Positions 18,315 to 27,167 are shown, numbered from the stretch's first letter. The stretch is DNA of 64,000 nt from Pseudovibrio zosterae (GCF_033843645.1 NZ_JAWXVZ010000012.1:71735-135734), one strand, 5' to 3'. Numbers and translations are program-made. The notes: generated from the letters alone by a model not told the origin.

Positions 18315-19335
18315 CCGCCAGACAAAATCCGGCATCTTCATAGACCTGTAAAATCTCCGGCATCTTGCCCTCGGGAGAATAGCGTTCCTCAATGGTTCTG
18401 CGGCTGTTTTGGCGCAGGCGCTCCAGCTCTGCCTCCGGGGCCTCTGCCCATTGTTGAAACTGCGCAGCGGCTTTCTGCAAATCCTCAGCATCAAACAACC
18501 AGCCATTCACGCCATTTTCAATCAGTTCAGGCAGCGCGCCCACGCGCGCGCCAAGCACAGGGATGCCGTGGGCCATGGCTTCCAACGCCACCAGGGGCAA
18601 TCCTTCTGCCCGTGACGATATCATAAGCAAGCCAAGCTGAGGCCAAACAGGGGTCAAGTCGCTGACCATGCCGTGAAAACCAACAATGTGCCCATATTTT
18701 GCTTCCAGCTCCGGCCGCATGGGGCCATCCCCATAAAGGTGCCAGCTCACGCCCGGCGTATTTTGCGTGGCAGCAAACTCGCAAAAAAGGTCCGGGCCCT
18801 TTTCATGGGAAAGCCGTCCGACAAAGGCAACGCTGCGGGCGTAGGGTCGGGTGAGTTCACTCTCTGGCAGGTTGATGAAATTGTCGATGACCGTGGACGA
18901 AAACGGCAGGCTGCCCGCGATTTTCTTGCTTACGCTGATCCGTTTGCAGAGAAAACTGCTCCAGCCGTCGAGCCGCTGATAAAGCGAAACGGGGAACGGG
19001 CCGGTCTCGCCCGCATGAAAGGTGGAAACAGCCGGAATGCCAACAAGCCGAGCCGAAACCCGGCCCAAAATGCCAGCCTTGTAGCCGTGGGTATGAAGCA
19101 GGGCAGGCCGCTGCGTGCGCAAGGCCTGCATCAAACCGCCCATACCTCCGGGCAGCACCGTATAGGGCACACCTGCTGCTTCAATTTGCGCGATCCACGC
19201 GTTGTCCTCATGGGGCGTTAGCAGCACAATCCGCGCCGAATACCCTTGCGCCCGCAAAGCCTGCGTCAGCACCACCATATGTTTTTCGATGCCGCCGATG
19301 CCACTTGAATCGACCAGCTGCCAGATCTCGGCCAT
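18235..19335 (-). CDS. Glycosyltransferase family 4
   Basis: GT-B enzyme of 366 residues. Features in order: IGGIEKHMVVLTQALRAQGY glycine-rich N-terminus, LLHTHGYKAGILGRVSARL, VAFVGRLSHEKGPDLF, and the EGLPLVALEAMAHGIPVLGARVGALPE donor-binding signature. It belongs functionally to the polysaccharide locus but is transcribed alone on the minus strand. A full-consensus sigma54 promoter sits 31 bp upstream of its ATG (19366-19382). Its C-terminal tail (VSLGISRQGSSHLPVQDQAPR) is encoded across the 3' end of the converging phosphatase gene, an 80 bp overlap, and looks non-conserved. Confidence 0.9.
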   Translation of the reverse strand: MAEIWQLVDSSGIGGIEKHMVVLTQALRAQGYSARIVLLTPHEDNAWIAQIEAAGVPYTVLPGGMGGLMQALRTQRPALLHTHGYKAGILGRVSARLVGIPAVSTFHAGETGPFPVSLYQRLDGWSSFLCKRISVSKKIAGSLPFSSTVIDNFINLPESELTRPYARSVAFVGRLSHEKGPDLFCEFAATQNTPGVSWHLYGDGPMRPELEAKYGHIVGFHGMVSDLTPVWPQLGLLMISSRAEGLPLVALEAMAHGIPVLGARVGALPELIENGVNGWLFDAEDLQKAAAQFQQWAEAPEAELERLRQNSRRTIEERYSPEGKMPEILQVYEDAGFCLAAKAREVSLGISRQGSSHLPVQDQAPR

Positions 19336-19365
19336 GTCTGCCTCTTTGCTGTTTCAAGCAAAACA

Positions 19366-19382
19366 AGCAACCATGGTGCCAG
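19366..19382 (-). promoter_or_regulatory. Sigma54 promoter of the GT4 gene, consensus match
   Basis: On the minus strand the sequence is CTGGCACCATGGTTGCT, a complete match to TGGCAC-N5-TTGC(A/T) with 10 nt between GG and GC. The GT4 start codon at 19335 lies 31 bp downstream, giving a predicted leader of about 20 nt. Confidence 0.8.
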
Positions 19383-19390
19383 ATTGTCCC

Positions 19391-20305
19391 CTAAGGGGCG
19401 GCAGCCTCTGCTTTTTGACTGGAACGTTCAGAGATGAAAATCCCGCCAAGCACCAGCACCAGTGCGAGCGCGTGATAGAACTCGAAGGGTTCGCCCAATA
19501 TCACGATTGCAAAAATGGCCCCGAAAATCGGTACCAGATTCACGAAGATCCCAGCCCGTCCGGGGCCTATCAGCTCAACGCCGCGCATGAAAAACACCTG
19601 AGCGATGAAGCTTGGGAAGATCGCAATATAAAGGCAGATCAGCCAACCGTTGAAGTTCGGCCAGAGTGCATCGCCCGCCATACCCTCCCACAGGAGCAGC
19701 GGCACCGAAACGACCGCCGCAACTGTGGACGTTACGGCAAAGAACGGCAGCGCGGGCACCTTTGGGCGATTGCGCAGAGCCAGTGTGTAGCCGGAGTAAA
19801 AAAGGCAGGCAATCAGCATCAAGGCGTCGCCGGGATTGATCTGAAACTCCAGAAGGCGCGCCACACTGCCGTGGCTGGCAACGGCAATCACGCCCGTCAT
19901 GGTAATCAGGATGCCGCCCACCTGCGCGATCGTCAGGCGGCTGCGGTAAACCAGAAACGCACCAATCGCCACCATCATGGGCAGCGATCCCTGAATAATG
20001 CCGATGTTGAGCGCGGTTGTTTCGTGAGCCGCCAGATAAAACAGCGCATTGAACCCGGTAAAACCAAAGGCGGACATCGCCGCCACCATCAGCATTTGCG
20101 GGCGCATGATGTGCCAGTGCCGCACCACCTCACGCCAGTAAAGGCTCAACATGATCAGGCTCACGATCAGCCAGCGGATGAACACGACCACAAAAGGGGA
20201 GACATTTCCAACGGCAAGTTTGCCAGCAATGGTGTTTCCGCCCCAGAAAATGGTTGTGAGAAACAAAAGTAACAGCGGACGATTGTAAACGGACGATACT
20301 GGCAT
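19391..20305 (-). CDS. EamA/DMT-family transporter
   Basis: Ten-helix drug/metabolite transporter of 304 residues built from two EamA repeats: LFLTTIFWGGNTIAGKLAVG at the N-terminus and the paired AxFLVYR...GGILITMTGVIAV and LVPIFGAIFAIVILGEPFEFYHALALVLVLGGIFI segments. The ATG at 20305 is chosen because the protein then starts just before the first helix and AGGA lies upstream; the longer frame to 20398 adds a non-conserved 31 residues. Substrate unknown; the family exports amino acids, metabolites or drugs. It shares the intergenic region with the divergent malate synthase gene. Confidence 0.87.
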   Translation of the reverse strand: MPVSSVYNRPLLLLFLTTIFWGGNTIAGKLAVGNVSPFVVVFIRWLIVSLIMLSLYWREVVRHWHIMRPQMLMVAAMSAFGFTGFNALFYLAAHETTALNIGIIQGSLPMMVAIGAFLVYRSRLTIAQVGGILITMTGVIAVASHGSVARLLEFQINPGDALMLIACLFYSGYTLALRNRPKVPALPFFAVTSTVAAVVSVPLLLWEGMAGDALWPNFNGWLICLYIAIFPSFIAQVFFMRGVELIGPGRAGIFVNLVPIFGAIFAIVILGEPFEFYHALALVLVLGGIFISERSSQKAEAAAP

Positions 20306-20575
20306 GAGCCGCGAAATTCCTGTGAGCCTCTGGTAGACCGACTGGTCCAAGTAGTAATACCTGTTATTTTGCGCGAACACTGGTCGCAACCACCCCATAA
20401 CGCAAACGATTTTTTCTCAATCGCGCGGGTTTATCTGCGAAACTGATAAATTCGGCCTATTGTTTCCGTTTTGGAAAAGGTTCTTATTGGAGCGACTGAT
20501 TGAACAGGACTCCGAAAATTGTAAGGTGGGGTCTACGTGAAAAATATTAGTGACAAAGCTGTATTGAGGGGGACC

Positions 20576-22756
20576 ATGACGGACCGCACCACAGTTGCCG
20601 GCCTTCAGGTTGCAACAGAACTCTACGATTTCATTGAGAATGAAGCCCTTCCGGGAACCGGTGTGGATTCAGACAGTTTCTGGATTGGCCTGAGCGAGCT
20701 TGTGGCCGACCTTGGCCCGCAGAACAAGGCGCTTTTGGAAAAACGCGACGAGCTGCAAGCCAAGATCGATGCCTGGCACAAGGCCAATCCCGGCCCGGTC
20801 GATGGCGGTGCTTACAAGGCGTTTCTGGAAGAAATCGGCTATCTGGTGCCCAGCAGTTGGGACTTTGAAGTCGATACGCCCAATGTGGACCCGGAGATCG
20901 CTCGCCTTGCAGGGCCGCAGCTTGTGGTGCCGATCCTCAATGCCCGCTATGCCTTGAATGCCGCCAATGCGCGGTGGGGCTCTCTTTATGATGCGCTCTA
21001 CGGAACCGATGCCATGGGCTCAGCCCCGGGGGCTGGCGGCTATGATCCCGAGCGCGGCGCTCAGGTCGTTGCTTTTGCCAAGAAGCATCTGGATGAAGCG
21101 GTGCCGCTCGACAATGGCAGCTGGGCGGATGTGGTCGATATCTCGGTTGTCGCTTCCTCTTTGGCGTTGACCTTGAAGGATGAAGACATCGCCGGTCTGG
21201 AAGATCCGCTCCAGTTTGTCGGCTTCGTGGGCGAGGCGGATGCGCCGCAAAAAGTGCTGTTGCAGAAGAACGGCATCCACCTTGAGCTGGTCATCGACAA
21301 GTCATCGCCAATCGGGGCCTCAGATCCGGCAGGCATCGCCGATGTGGTTCTGGAATCTGCGCTCTCCACCATCATGGACTGCGAGGATTCAGCGGCCGCC
21401 GTTGATGCACAGGACAAGGTTCTGGCTTATCGCAACTGGCTCGGCCTGATGAAGGGCGACCTGAAGGAAGAAATCTCCAAGGGCGGCAAGACCTTCACCC
21501 GCGCCTTGAACCCAGACCGGGAATACACTGACGCGCAGGGCGACAAGTTGGTGTTGTCTGGCCGTTCCCTCATGTTGGTTCGCAACGTGGGGCACCTGAT
21601 GACAAACCCGGCGGTGCTGGACAAGCAAGGCAATGAGATTCCAGAGGGCATCATGGATGCGCTGGTCACCTCCATGATTGCGATCCACGATATCGGCAAG
21701 GGCCGGGCGGTTGAAGGTCGTCACGCCAATGCCCGCGCCAACTCCGTCTACATCGTGAAGCCGAAGATGCATGGCCCCGAGGAAGTGGCTTTCGCCAACA
21801 CGCTGTTCGAGCGCGTTGAAGACATTCTCGGTTTCGACCGTGACACCATCAAGATGGGCATCATGGATGAGGAACGCCGCACCACGGTGAACCTCAAGGA
21901 GTGCATCCGCGCTGCAAAGAGCCGTGTATGTTTCATCAATACGGGCTTTCTGGACCGCACGGGGGATGAGATCCACACCTCCATGGAGGCCGGTCCAATG
22001 ATCCGCAAAGGCGACATGAAGCAGTCCACCTGGATTGCCGCCTACGAAAACAACAATGTGGATGTAGGGCTGCATTGCGGTCTGGAAGGTCACGCGCAGA
22101 TCGGCAAGGGCATGTGGGCCATGCCGGATCTGATGCAGGCCATGCTGGAGCAGAAGATCGGTCATCCAAAGTCTGGTGCCAACACCGCGTGGGTGCCGTC
22201 GCCAACCGCAGCCACGTTGCACGCGCTGCACTACCACAAGGTGTCCGTGGCCAGTGTTCAGGAGCAGTTGCGCAACCGCGCTGCGGCCAAGCTTGATGAT
22301 ATCCTCACGATCCCTGTTGCCGTCTCGCCAAACTGGAATGCGGAGGAAATCCAGCAGGAGCTGGACAACAACGCGCAAGGAATCCTGGGCTATGTGGTGC
22401 GTTGGGTTGATCAGGGCGTCGGCTGTTCCAAGGTGCCGGACATCAACCACATCGGCCTCATGGAAGACCGCGCGACACTGCGAATTTCCTCTCAGCATAT
22501 GGCCAACTGGCTGCACCACCGCGTGTGTACCGAAGAGCAGGTCATGGAAACCATGAAGCGCATGGCCAAGGTGGTGGACGAGCAGAATGCAGGCGATCCG
22601 CTTTACAAGCCAATGGCACCAGACTTTGAGTCGTCCATCGCTTTCAAGGCAGCGTGTGATCTTGTTCTGAAGGGGCGTGAACAGCCGAGCGGCTACACTG
22701 AACCGGTTCTCCACGCCCGCCGTCTGGAAGTGAAAGCAAAGGCAGCTTTGCACTAG
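20576..22756 (+). CDS. glcB: Malate synthase G
   Basis: Condenses glyoxylate with acetyl-CoA to malate in the cytoplasm. Its 726 residues match the usual length of the large monomeric G isoform. Recognisable segments are STIMDCEDSAAAVDAQDK, RNVGHLMTNPAVLD, YIVKPKMHGPEEVAFAN, GIMDEERRTTVNLKECI (active-site acidic residue and Arg), FINTGFLDRTGDEIHTSMEAGPM, and a C-terminal domain with WLHHRVCTEEQV. The ATG at 20576 follows GAGGGGG at 5 nt; the GTG at 20537 would add 13 atypical residues. No isocitrate lyase is present in the window, so glyoxylate could come from glycolate, purines or another route. A hairpin terminator follows. Confidence 0.97.
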   Translation: MTDRTTVAGLQVATELYDFIENEALPGTGVDSDSFWIGLSELVADLGPQNKALLEKRDELQAKIDAWHKANPGPVDGGAYKAFLEEIGYLVPSSWDFEVDTPNVDPEIARLAGPQLVVPILNARYALNAANARWGSLYDALYGTDAMGSAPGAGGYDPERGAQVVAFAKKHLDEAVPLDNGSWADVVDISVVASSLALTLKDEDIAGLEDPLQFVGFVGEADAPQKVLLQKNGIHLELVIDKSSPIGASDPAGIADVVLESALSTIMDCEDSAAAVDAQDKVLAYRNWLGLMKGDLKEEISKGGKTFTRALNPDREYTDAQGDKLVLSGRSLMLVRNVGHLMTNPAVLDKQGNEIPEGIMDALVTSMIAIHDIGKGRAVEGRHANARANSVYIVKPKMHGPEEVAFANTLFERVEDILGFDRDTIKMGIMDEERRTTVNLKECIRAAKSRVCFINTGFLDRTGDEIHTSMEAGPMIRKGDMKQSTWIAAYENNNVDVGLHCGLEGHAQIGKGMWAMPDLMQAMLEQKIGHPKSGANTAWVPSPTAATLHALHYHKVSVASVQEQLRNRAAAKLDDILTIPVAVSPNWNAEEIQQELDNNAQGILGYVVRWVDQGVGCSKVPDINHIGLMEDRATLRISSQHMANWLHHRVCTEEQVMETMKRMAKVVDEQNAGDPLYKPMAPDFESSIAFKAACDLVLKGREQPSGYTEPVLHARRLEVKAKAALH

Positions 22757-22789
22757 GTGCTCTCACGAGGCCAAGGACCGTCTGAGTTG

Positions 22790-22817
22790 AGGCGCGGGTA
22801 TCTCCCGCGCCTTTTTA
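22790..22817 (+). terminator. Rho-independent terminator after malate synthase gene
   Basis: Nine-bp perfect stem AGGCGCGGG/CCCGCGCCT with a 5-nt loop, followed by a run of five T. Confidence 0.88.
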
Positions 22818-22889
22818 CTGCGTGGCGGTGCGGCGCCGGTCCTTTGGCACGGGACCTCACACGCGAGAAAGCGCAAGCCAACCCTTCGG

Positions 22890-23525
22890 CTATTCCGCTG
22901 CCTGATTTTGTTGTGATGGCGTGTCCAGATGACGGAAGCCGCCAAAATCTGGCTTTTGCGGGTTTATCAGGTCCTTGTCATAGGCGTTGGTGGCTGGTTC
23001 CTGAGACAGGTTCCAGTTGCCACTGTCGAGGAAGGTTTGATGATCTCGATATCCACTGGACTCGCTGAGCCAGCAATAGTCAACGAGCCTGTCATTGAGC
23101 AGGTTCTGGCAGATCAAACCACTGCCATAAACGCCGGGTTTGTACCGCCCCGCCAATGCGGTTCTGACTGCTTCAAAGTAGGGTTTGATGCGGGTGTCGT
23201 AGTCGTTCTGGCTTGCATCATAGTCGACCGCAAAATAGATGGCGCTGCCCGCAGGTTGCCCAATGGCTTGTGCCTGTTGTAGCGCTGTTGTGCCGTTTTG
23301 GGTCCCATAGGCAGCGCTGAAGTCGCCCGGTGCGTTCTGCGCATCCTGATAGACCGTAAAGATCTGGATGCCGTTCTGGGTCAACGCAACTGCTTCATTG
23401 CGTTGTATCCGTTTCCAGTCGCTGAGGGATAGATAGCGGCCAACGGCAACGATGTCGTTGGCTTTCAACTTGGCAACGGAGTTGCTCAGGTCGTCTGTTG
23501 TGTCGATTGCATAGCGATTGGTCAC
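22890..23525 (-). CDS. DUF1906 (Rv2525c-like) glycoside-hydrolase-like protein
   Basis: Protein of 211 residues resembling the DUF1906 family, which adopts a TIM-barrel fold related to lysozyme-like GH25 enzymes. Visible features are YAIDTTDD at the start, VGRYLSLSDWKRIQRNEAVALTQNGIQIFTVYQD, GSAIYFAVDYDASQNDYDTRIKPYFEAVRTAL and YKPGVYGSGLICQNLL, with acidic residues D in AIDTTDD and FAVDYD as the probable catalytic pair. There is no signal peptide, unusual for a wall-active enzyme. The start is GTG at 23525, supported by AAGGAGAG six nt upstream. Function in this organism is unknown. Confidence 0.82.
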   Translation of the reverse strand: MTNRYAIDTTDDLSNSVAKLKANDIVAVGRYLSLSDWKRIQRNEAVALTQNGIQIFTVYQDAQNAPGDFSAAYGTQNGTTALQQAQAIGQPAGSAIYFAVDYDASQNDYDTRIKPYFEAVRTALAGRYKPGVYGSGLICQNLLNDRLVDYCWLSESSGYRDHQTFLDSGNWNLSQEPATNAYDKDLINPQKPDFGGFRHLDTPSQQNQAAE

Positions 23526-23609
23526 CGTAACTCTCCTTGTATGGTGTTGCGTGACCTACCGACGTGTTGAAGTGAGTGCTGTGAGAGGGCAGACAAGATC
23601 AGCCCTTTC

Positions 23610-23637
23610 AGAGCCTTAACGCCATGATTAAGGCTCT
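23610..23637. other. Perfect 10-bp inverted repeat (hairpin)
   Basis: AGAGCCTTAA and TTAAGGCTCT flank an 8-nt loop. It lies 32 bp past the histidine-kinase stop codon and could end that transcript, but neither strand has a convincing T-run after the stem. Confidence 0.5.
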
Positions 23638-23668
23638 AGAAAAGGTCGAATTGAGTTTGATTGTTTGC

Positions 23669-25123
23669 TTAGAGCGGCAAGCGAACGGTGACGATCAAGC
23701 CGCTGCGATCCTCACGGTTTTTCAGCGTGATGGTGCCGCCGTGAGCGTGGATGATGCTCCGGCAGATCGCAAGGCCTAGACCAATGCCGCCGGTTTCTTC
23801 GCTGCGGGATTCTTCAACGCGCACAAACGGTTCAAACACCTCATTCAGCTTGTGCTCTGGAATGCCGGGCCCTTCGTCACGCACTTCGATAACCGCCTGA
23901 TCGTGTGCGCGCGACACATGCACATGGGCATGCGTGCCATAGCGCACCGCATTGTCGATGATGTTGCGGAACGCGCGCTTCAGGGAAATGGGCCTGCAGG
24001 TGATGACAATGCGCTCATCTGCCTTCGACTGCACATCCTTGCCCATGTCCTCATAGTCATTGGAGATGCTTTCCAACAGGCCGCTCAGGTCCATCGGCTT
24101 GGTTTCTTCCGCCTTGGCCTCATCGCGGGCGAAGGCGAGGGTGGCCTCGGTCATGGCCTGCATCTCGTCAAGCGTTTCAATCATCCTCTCCCTGTCTTCC
24201 GCGTCTTCAACGAACTCGGCGCGAATGCGCAAGGAGGTAATGGGTGTGCGCAGATCATGGCTGATTGCAGCCAACATCCGCGTGCGGTCCTTGACGAACC
24301 GGGTCAACCGGTCTTGCATCTCGTTGAAGGCGCGGGTTACCTGCTGCACCTCAAGCGGTCCCTTTTCCGGCAATGGATCAACATCCGCACCTCGGCCCAG
24401 CTGTTCTGCTGAATCTGAAAGCGCCCGGAGCGGCCGTGTCAGCCGGTACACAAAGGCCCACACGATCACCACGATAAAAAGCGCCATGATCAGGATCGGC
24501 AACAGCACCGGCACCAGCGGGCGCGGTGGCAGGTTGAAGTTGCTCTGGAAGTTCAGCCAGTCCCCATTGTTCAGGCGAATGGAAGCGTAGAGCGTTGCGC
24601 CTTCAATCCCGTCGAACCGGCGCAGCATGCGGTCCGGTGCGTGGTGTGGGTTCCAGTTCCCCTCGGGTCTGCGCCTGTCCGGCCCGCGCCGTGTCTCGTC
24701 TCGCGTCTCACGTTCCTTGAACAGTGGCGGTTCATCCTCGGCATTTTCCCGGTAGTTGATGAAAACGCGCACATCTCGGTCGTCCTTCAGGCGGCGTTTC
24801 AAAAAGCCCGTCAGTGCTTGTTCCAGCCGGTTGTCGCCTGTGGCGGTCACCAGTGGTGCAAGACCCAGATCATAGTGCGTGTTGTTGTTCGAGATGGCCC
24901 GCAAAACGCCGGGATGCACCGTGCGCGGTGTGTCCTCAATCAGGCGCACGATGCTGGCGGTGCGCCACAGCGCGTTGTCTCGTGCCATGCCGATAATCGC
25001 CATGCGTCGTTCATCGGTGAACAGGTAAAAGCTCACCGACTGGGAGATCAGAAGAGCCACCAACAGCAAAAGGATCAGCTGGGTCGCCATGCGCCGTGGA
25101 TAAAGCCGCTTTAACAAACTCAT
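23669..25123 (-). CDS. Sensor histidine kinase (OmpR-partner type)
   Basis: Membrane kinase of 484 residues. A first helix at about 14-33 and a second at about 205-230 flank a periplasmic sensor of about 170 residues rich in charged residues (KERETRDETRRGPDRRR). HAMP follows, then HisKA with AAISHDLRTPITSLRIRAEF (His-Asp pair), N-box RNIIDNAVRYG, G1 DEGPGIP and G2 GGIGLGLAIC. The gene overlaps the response-regulator stop by ATGA (25120-25123), so the pair is translationally coupled. The divergent EF-hand gene is a candidate target. The signal is unknown; the highly charged sensor region could respond to cations (inference). Confidence 0.93.
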   Translation of the reverse strand: MSLLKRLYPRRMATQLILLLLVALLISQSVSFYLFTDERRMAIIGMARDNALWRTASIVRLIEDTPRTVHPGVLRAISNNNTHYDLGLAPLVTATGDNRLEQALTGFLKRRLKDDRDVRVFINYRENAEDEPPLFKERETRDETRRGPDRRRPEGNWNPHHAPDRMLRRFDGIEGATLYASIRLNNGDWLNFQSNFNLPPRPLVPVLLPILIMALFIVVIVWAFVYRLTRPLRALSDSAEQLGRGADVDPLPEKGPLEVQQVTRAFNEMQDRLTRFVKDRTRMLAAISHDLRTPITSLRIRAEFVEDAEDRERMIETLDEMQAMTEATLAFARDEAKAEETKPMDLSGLLESISNDYEDMGKDVQSKADERIVITCRPISLKRAFRNIIDNAVRYGTHAHVHVSRAHDQAVIEVRDEGPGIPEHKLNEVFEPFVRVEESRSEETGGIGLGLAICRSIIHAHGGTITLKNREDRSGLIVTVRLPL

Positions 25124-25848
25124 TCAGCGGGCTCCGTCACCTCGGCAGTAAAGGTGTAGCCGCCGCCCCAAACAGTCTTGATCAGAACGGGATTCTTGGG
25201 GTCTTCCTCGATCTTGCGGCGCAGGCGCGAGACCTGGTTGTCGATGGACCGGTCAAACACCGCCGGTGTGCGTCCACTGGTCAGGTCCAGAAGCTGGTCG
25301 CGGGAAAGAACCATCTTGGGCCGCTTCAAAAAAGCAATCAGCAGTTGGTATTCGCCCGTGGAGAGCGGCACCATGACGCCATCAGGCCCGGTCAGCTCGC
25401 GCCGGTTCACATCCAGCTCCCAGCCTTCAAACCGCAGCTTTTCCGTTTCAATCGGGTCGCGGGTCTTGGGCACGTTGGACACCCGCCGCAGCACAGCGCG
25501 AATGCGCGCCAACAGCTCACGCGGGTTGAATGGCTTGGTTACATAGTCATCAGCGCCAATCTCAAGGCCCACCACACGGTCCGTGTCCTCGGCCATGGCG
25601 GTCAGGAGAATGACAGGGGCCTGATTGGTTTCCACCAGATGGCGGCAGAGCGACAGACCGTCTTCACCGGGCATCATCACGTCCAGCACAACAAGATCAA
25701 TCGAAGCCGCTTTGAGAACCTGCCGTGCCTGCGCCGCGTTTTCCGCCGTGCTGGTGCGAAAGCCGTTCTTTGTCAGGTAGCGCGCCAGACTCTCGCGAAT
25801 GTCGCGGTGGTCATCAACGATCAAGATGTGTGAGCTTGGGTTCGACAT
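25120..25848 (-). CDS. OmpR/PhoB-family response regulator
   Basis: Response regulator of 242 residues: receiver with acidic pair in ILIVDDHRD, phosphoacceptor in DLVVLDVMMPGEDG and lysine in VTKPFNPRELLARI, followed by a winged-helix DNA-binding domain ending FDRSIDNQVSRLRRKIEEDPKNPVLIKTVWGGGYTF. It is the first gene of a two-gene operon with its kinase. A CTGTA direct repeat with 10-bp period in the 269 bp upstream region (25967-25981) has the spacing expected of an OmpR-type site, consistent with control of itself and the divergent EF-hand gene. Confidence 0.95.
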   Translation of the reverse strand: MSNPSSHILIVDDHRDIRESLARYLTKNGFRTSTAENAAQARQVLKAASIDLVVLDVMMPGEDGLSLCRHLVETNQAPVILLTAMAEDTDRVVGLEIGADDYVTKPFNPRELLARIRAVLRRVSNVPKTRDPIETEKLRFEGWELDVNRRELTGPDGVMVPLSTGEYQLLIAFLKRPKMVLSRDQLLDLTSGRTPAVFDRSIDNQVSRLRRKIEEDPKNPVLIKTVWGGGYTFTAEVTEPAE

Positions 25849-25966
25849 GATGCGTTCTCGGCCAATTCCTCTTTGTGTACGTACAGCACGATCCTTGGGG
25901 GCGGGTCTGGCATGCAGCGCTGCAACCCTCTCATAACACTCAATTTACACGAGCCTCGGAGAAAAC

Positions 25967-25981
25967 CTGTAACAAACTGTA
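25967..25981. promoter_or_regulatory. CTGTA direct repeat, possible OmpR-type operator
   Basis: CTGTA-N5-CTGTA, two half-sites exactly 10 bp apart, in the divergent region between the response-regulator gene and the EF-hand gene. One helical turn of spacing is typical of OmpR-family sites. A TGTACGTACA palindrome (about 25874-25883) also lies in this region. Confidence 0.4.
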
Positions 25982-26117
25982 TCGAACCCCGGGGCTTATC
26001 ACAGCTTGGTACACTTCACCCTCAATCCCGGTGTTTTTTTGCGACAATTGCAGCCTAGGTTGAGGTCATCGAAGCAGACGCCCCCGCTGCTTCACATGGC
26101 CTCAAAGGAGAAACACC

Positions 26118-27056
26118 ATGAAACCTGTAAAGTCTTTTGCTGTCGCTACTCTGGCATTGTGTGTCGCCTCTACTGCACTGTCCTCCGCCTATGCATTCCC
26201 GGGTGGCGATGGCCCAGGCTTTGGCAAGCGTGGATCTGGTCCAATGCAGATGTTCGACCGCTTTGATACAAACGGCGATGACACCATCACCAAGGACGAA
26301 GTGAACGCGGCCCTTCAGGAAGAGTTCACCACTGCCGACACCACCGGTTCTGGCGACATCACCTTGGAAGAGTGGAAGGTTGCTTTTGCAAACCGCGCCC
26401 AGCAACCACAGGTGCGCATGTTCCAGCGTTTCGATGGCAATGGTGATGGTCAGATCACCAAGGAAGAGTTCCTCAACACAGCCGAGCGCATGTCCAGCCG
26501 CATGGAGCGCATGCAACAGCGCATGGCCAAGTGGGACGGTGAACGTGGTGAAGGCCGCAGAGGCGGCAAGGAAATGCGCGGCGATGGTCCGCGAGATGGA
26601 AATGGCCCACGCCAAGGGCGTCGGCATGGTCAGGATGGCCCCGGTGGTTTCATGAAGGGCGCCAAGTTTGCCTCAATTGATACGAATGGCGACAAGAAAC
26701 TCTCCGCCGCTGAACTGAGCGCCTATGCTGATACCGTGTTTGCAGATGGCAATTTGGACCTCGATGGCTTCAAGGCGATCTGGGCCGAGTGGTCAGAGCC
26801 AATGATGGTGCGCTCGTTCCAGCGCATGGACGCCGATGGCAGCCTGACGGTTACACTGGAAGAGTTCACGACCCGCGCTCAGTTCATGTTCGACCGGTTC
26901 GATCAGGACGGCGATGGTTCCTTCACCAAAACCGATCTGCGCGAAGCCATGAAGCAGCACAAGCGCGGCGGATGGGGTGATCGTGACGGTCGCCGCGGGG
27001 ATGGTCCACGCGATGGCAGCGGGCCGCGCAACGGTGCAGGTCCTGACAACGGCTAG
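26118..27056 (+). CDS. Exported EF-hand calcium-binding protein
   Basis: Protein of 312 residues with a signal peptide (residues 1-29, ending SSAYA) and six EF-hand-like loops, beginning DTNGDDTITKDE, DTTGSGDITLEE, DGNGDGQITKEE, DTNGDKKLSAAE, DADGSLTVTLEE and DQDGDGSFTKTD. Loops 1, 3 and 6 are the most canonical; loop 5 lacks the usual Gly. The linkers and C-terminus are rich in Arg, Gly, Asp and Pro (RRGDGPRDGSGPRNG), which could bind anionic polymers or metal. It probably binds calcium in the periplasm. AAAGGAG precedes the ATG. Divergent from a two-component system that may regulate it. Confidence 0.92.
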   Translation: MKPVKSFAVATLALCVASTALSSAYAFPGGDGPGFGKRGSGPMQMFDRFDTNGDDTITKDEVNAALQEEFTTADTTGSGDITLEEWKVAFANRAQQPQVRMFQRFDGNGDGQITKEEFLNTAERMSSRMERMQQRMAKWDGERGEGRRGGKEMRGDGPRDGNGPRQGRRHGQDGPGGFMKGAKFASIDTNGDKKLSAAELSAYADTVFADGNLDLDGFKAIWAEWSEPMMVRSFQRMDADGSLTVTLEEFTTRAQFMFDRFDQDGDGSFTKTDLREAMKQHKRGGWGDRDGRRGDGPRDGSGPRNGAGPDNG

Positions 27057-27129
27057 TTCATTCATTGGTATGGTGCGTTCCGCCGAAGCTCCATCCCCCT
27101 GATACCCTCAGAAGTGGCGCGCACCAGCC

Positions 27130-27167
27130 AAGAAAAAAGGGCGGCTTTTCCAACAGAAGCCGCCCTT
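27130..27167 (-). terminator. Rho-independent terminator of SulP gene
   Basis: Eleven-bp perfect stem AAGGGCGGCTT/AAGCCGCCCTT around a 9-nt loop. On the minus strand the stem runs into six T, so it serves the SulP transcript; it may also stop reading from the EF-hand gene. Confidence 0.88.

Noticed and set aside
21389..22753. 454-codon frame antisense to malate synthase
   Set aside because: Shadow frame of a highly conserved gene. No family resemblance, and the sense frame is certain.
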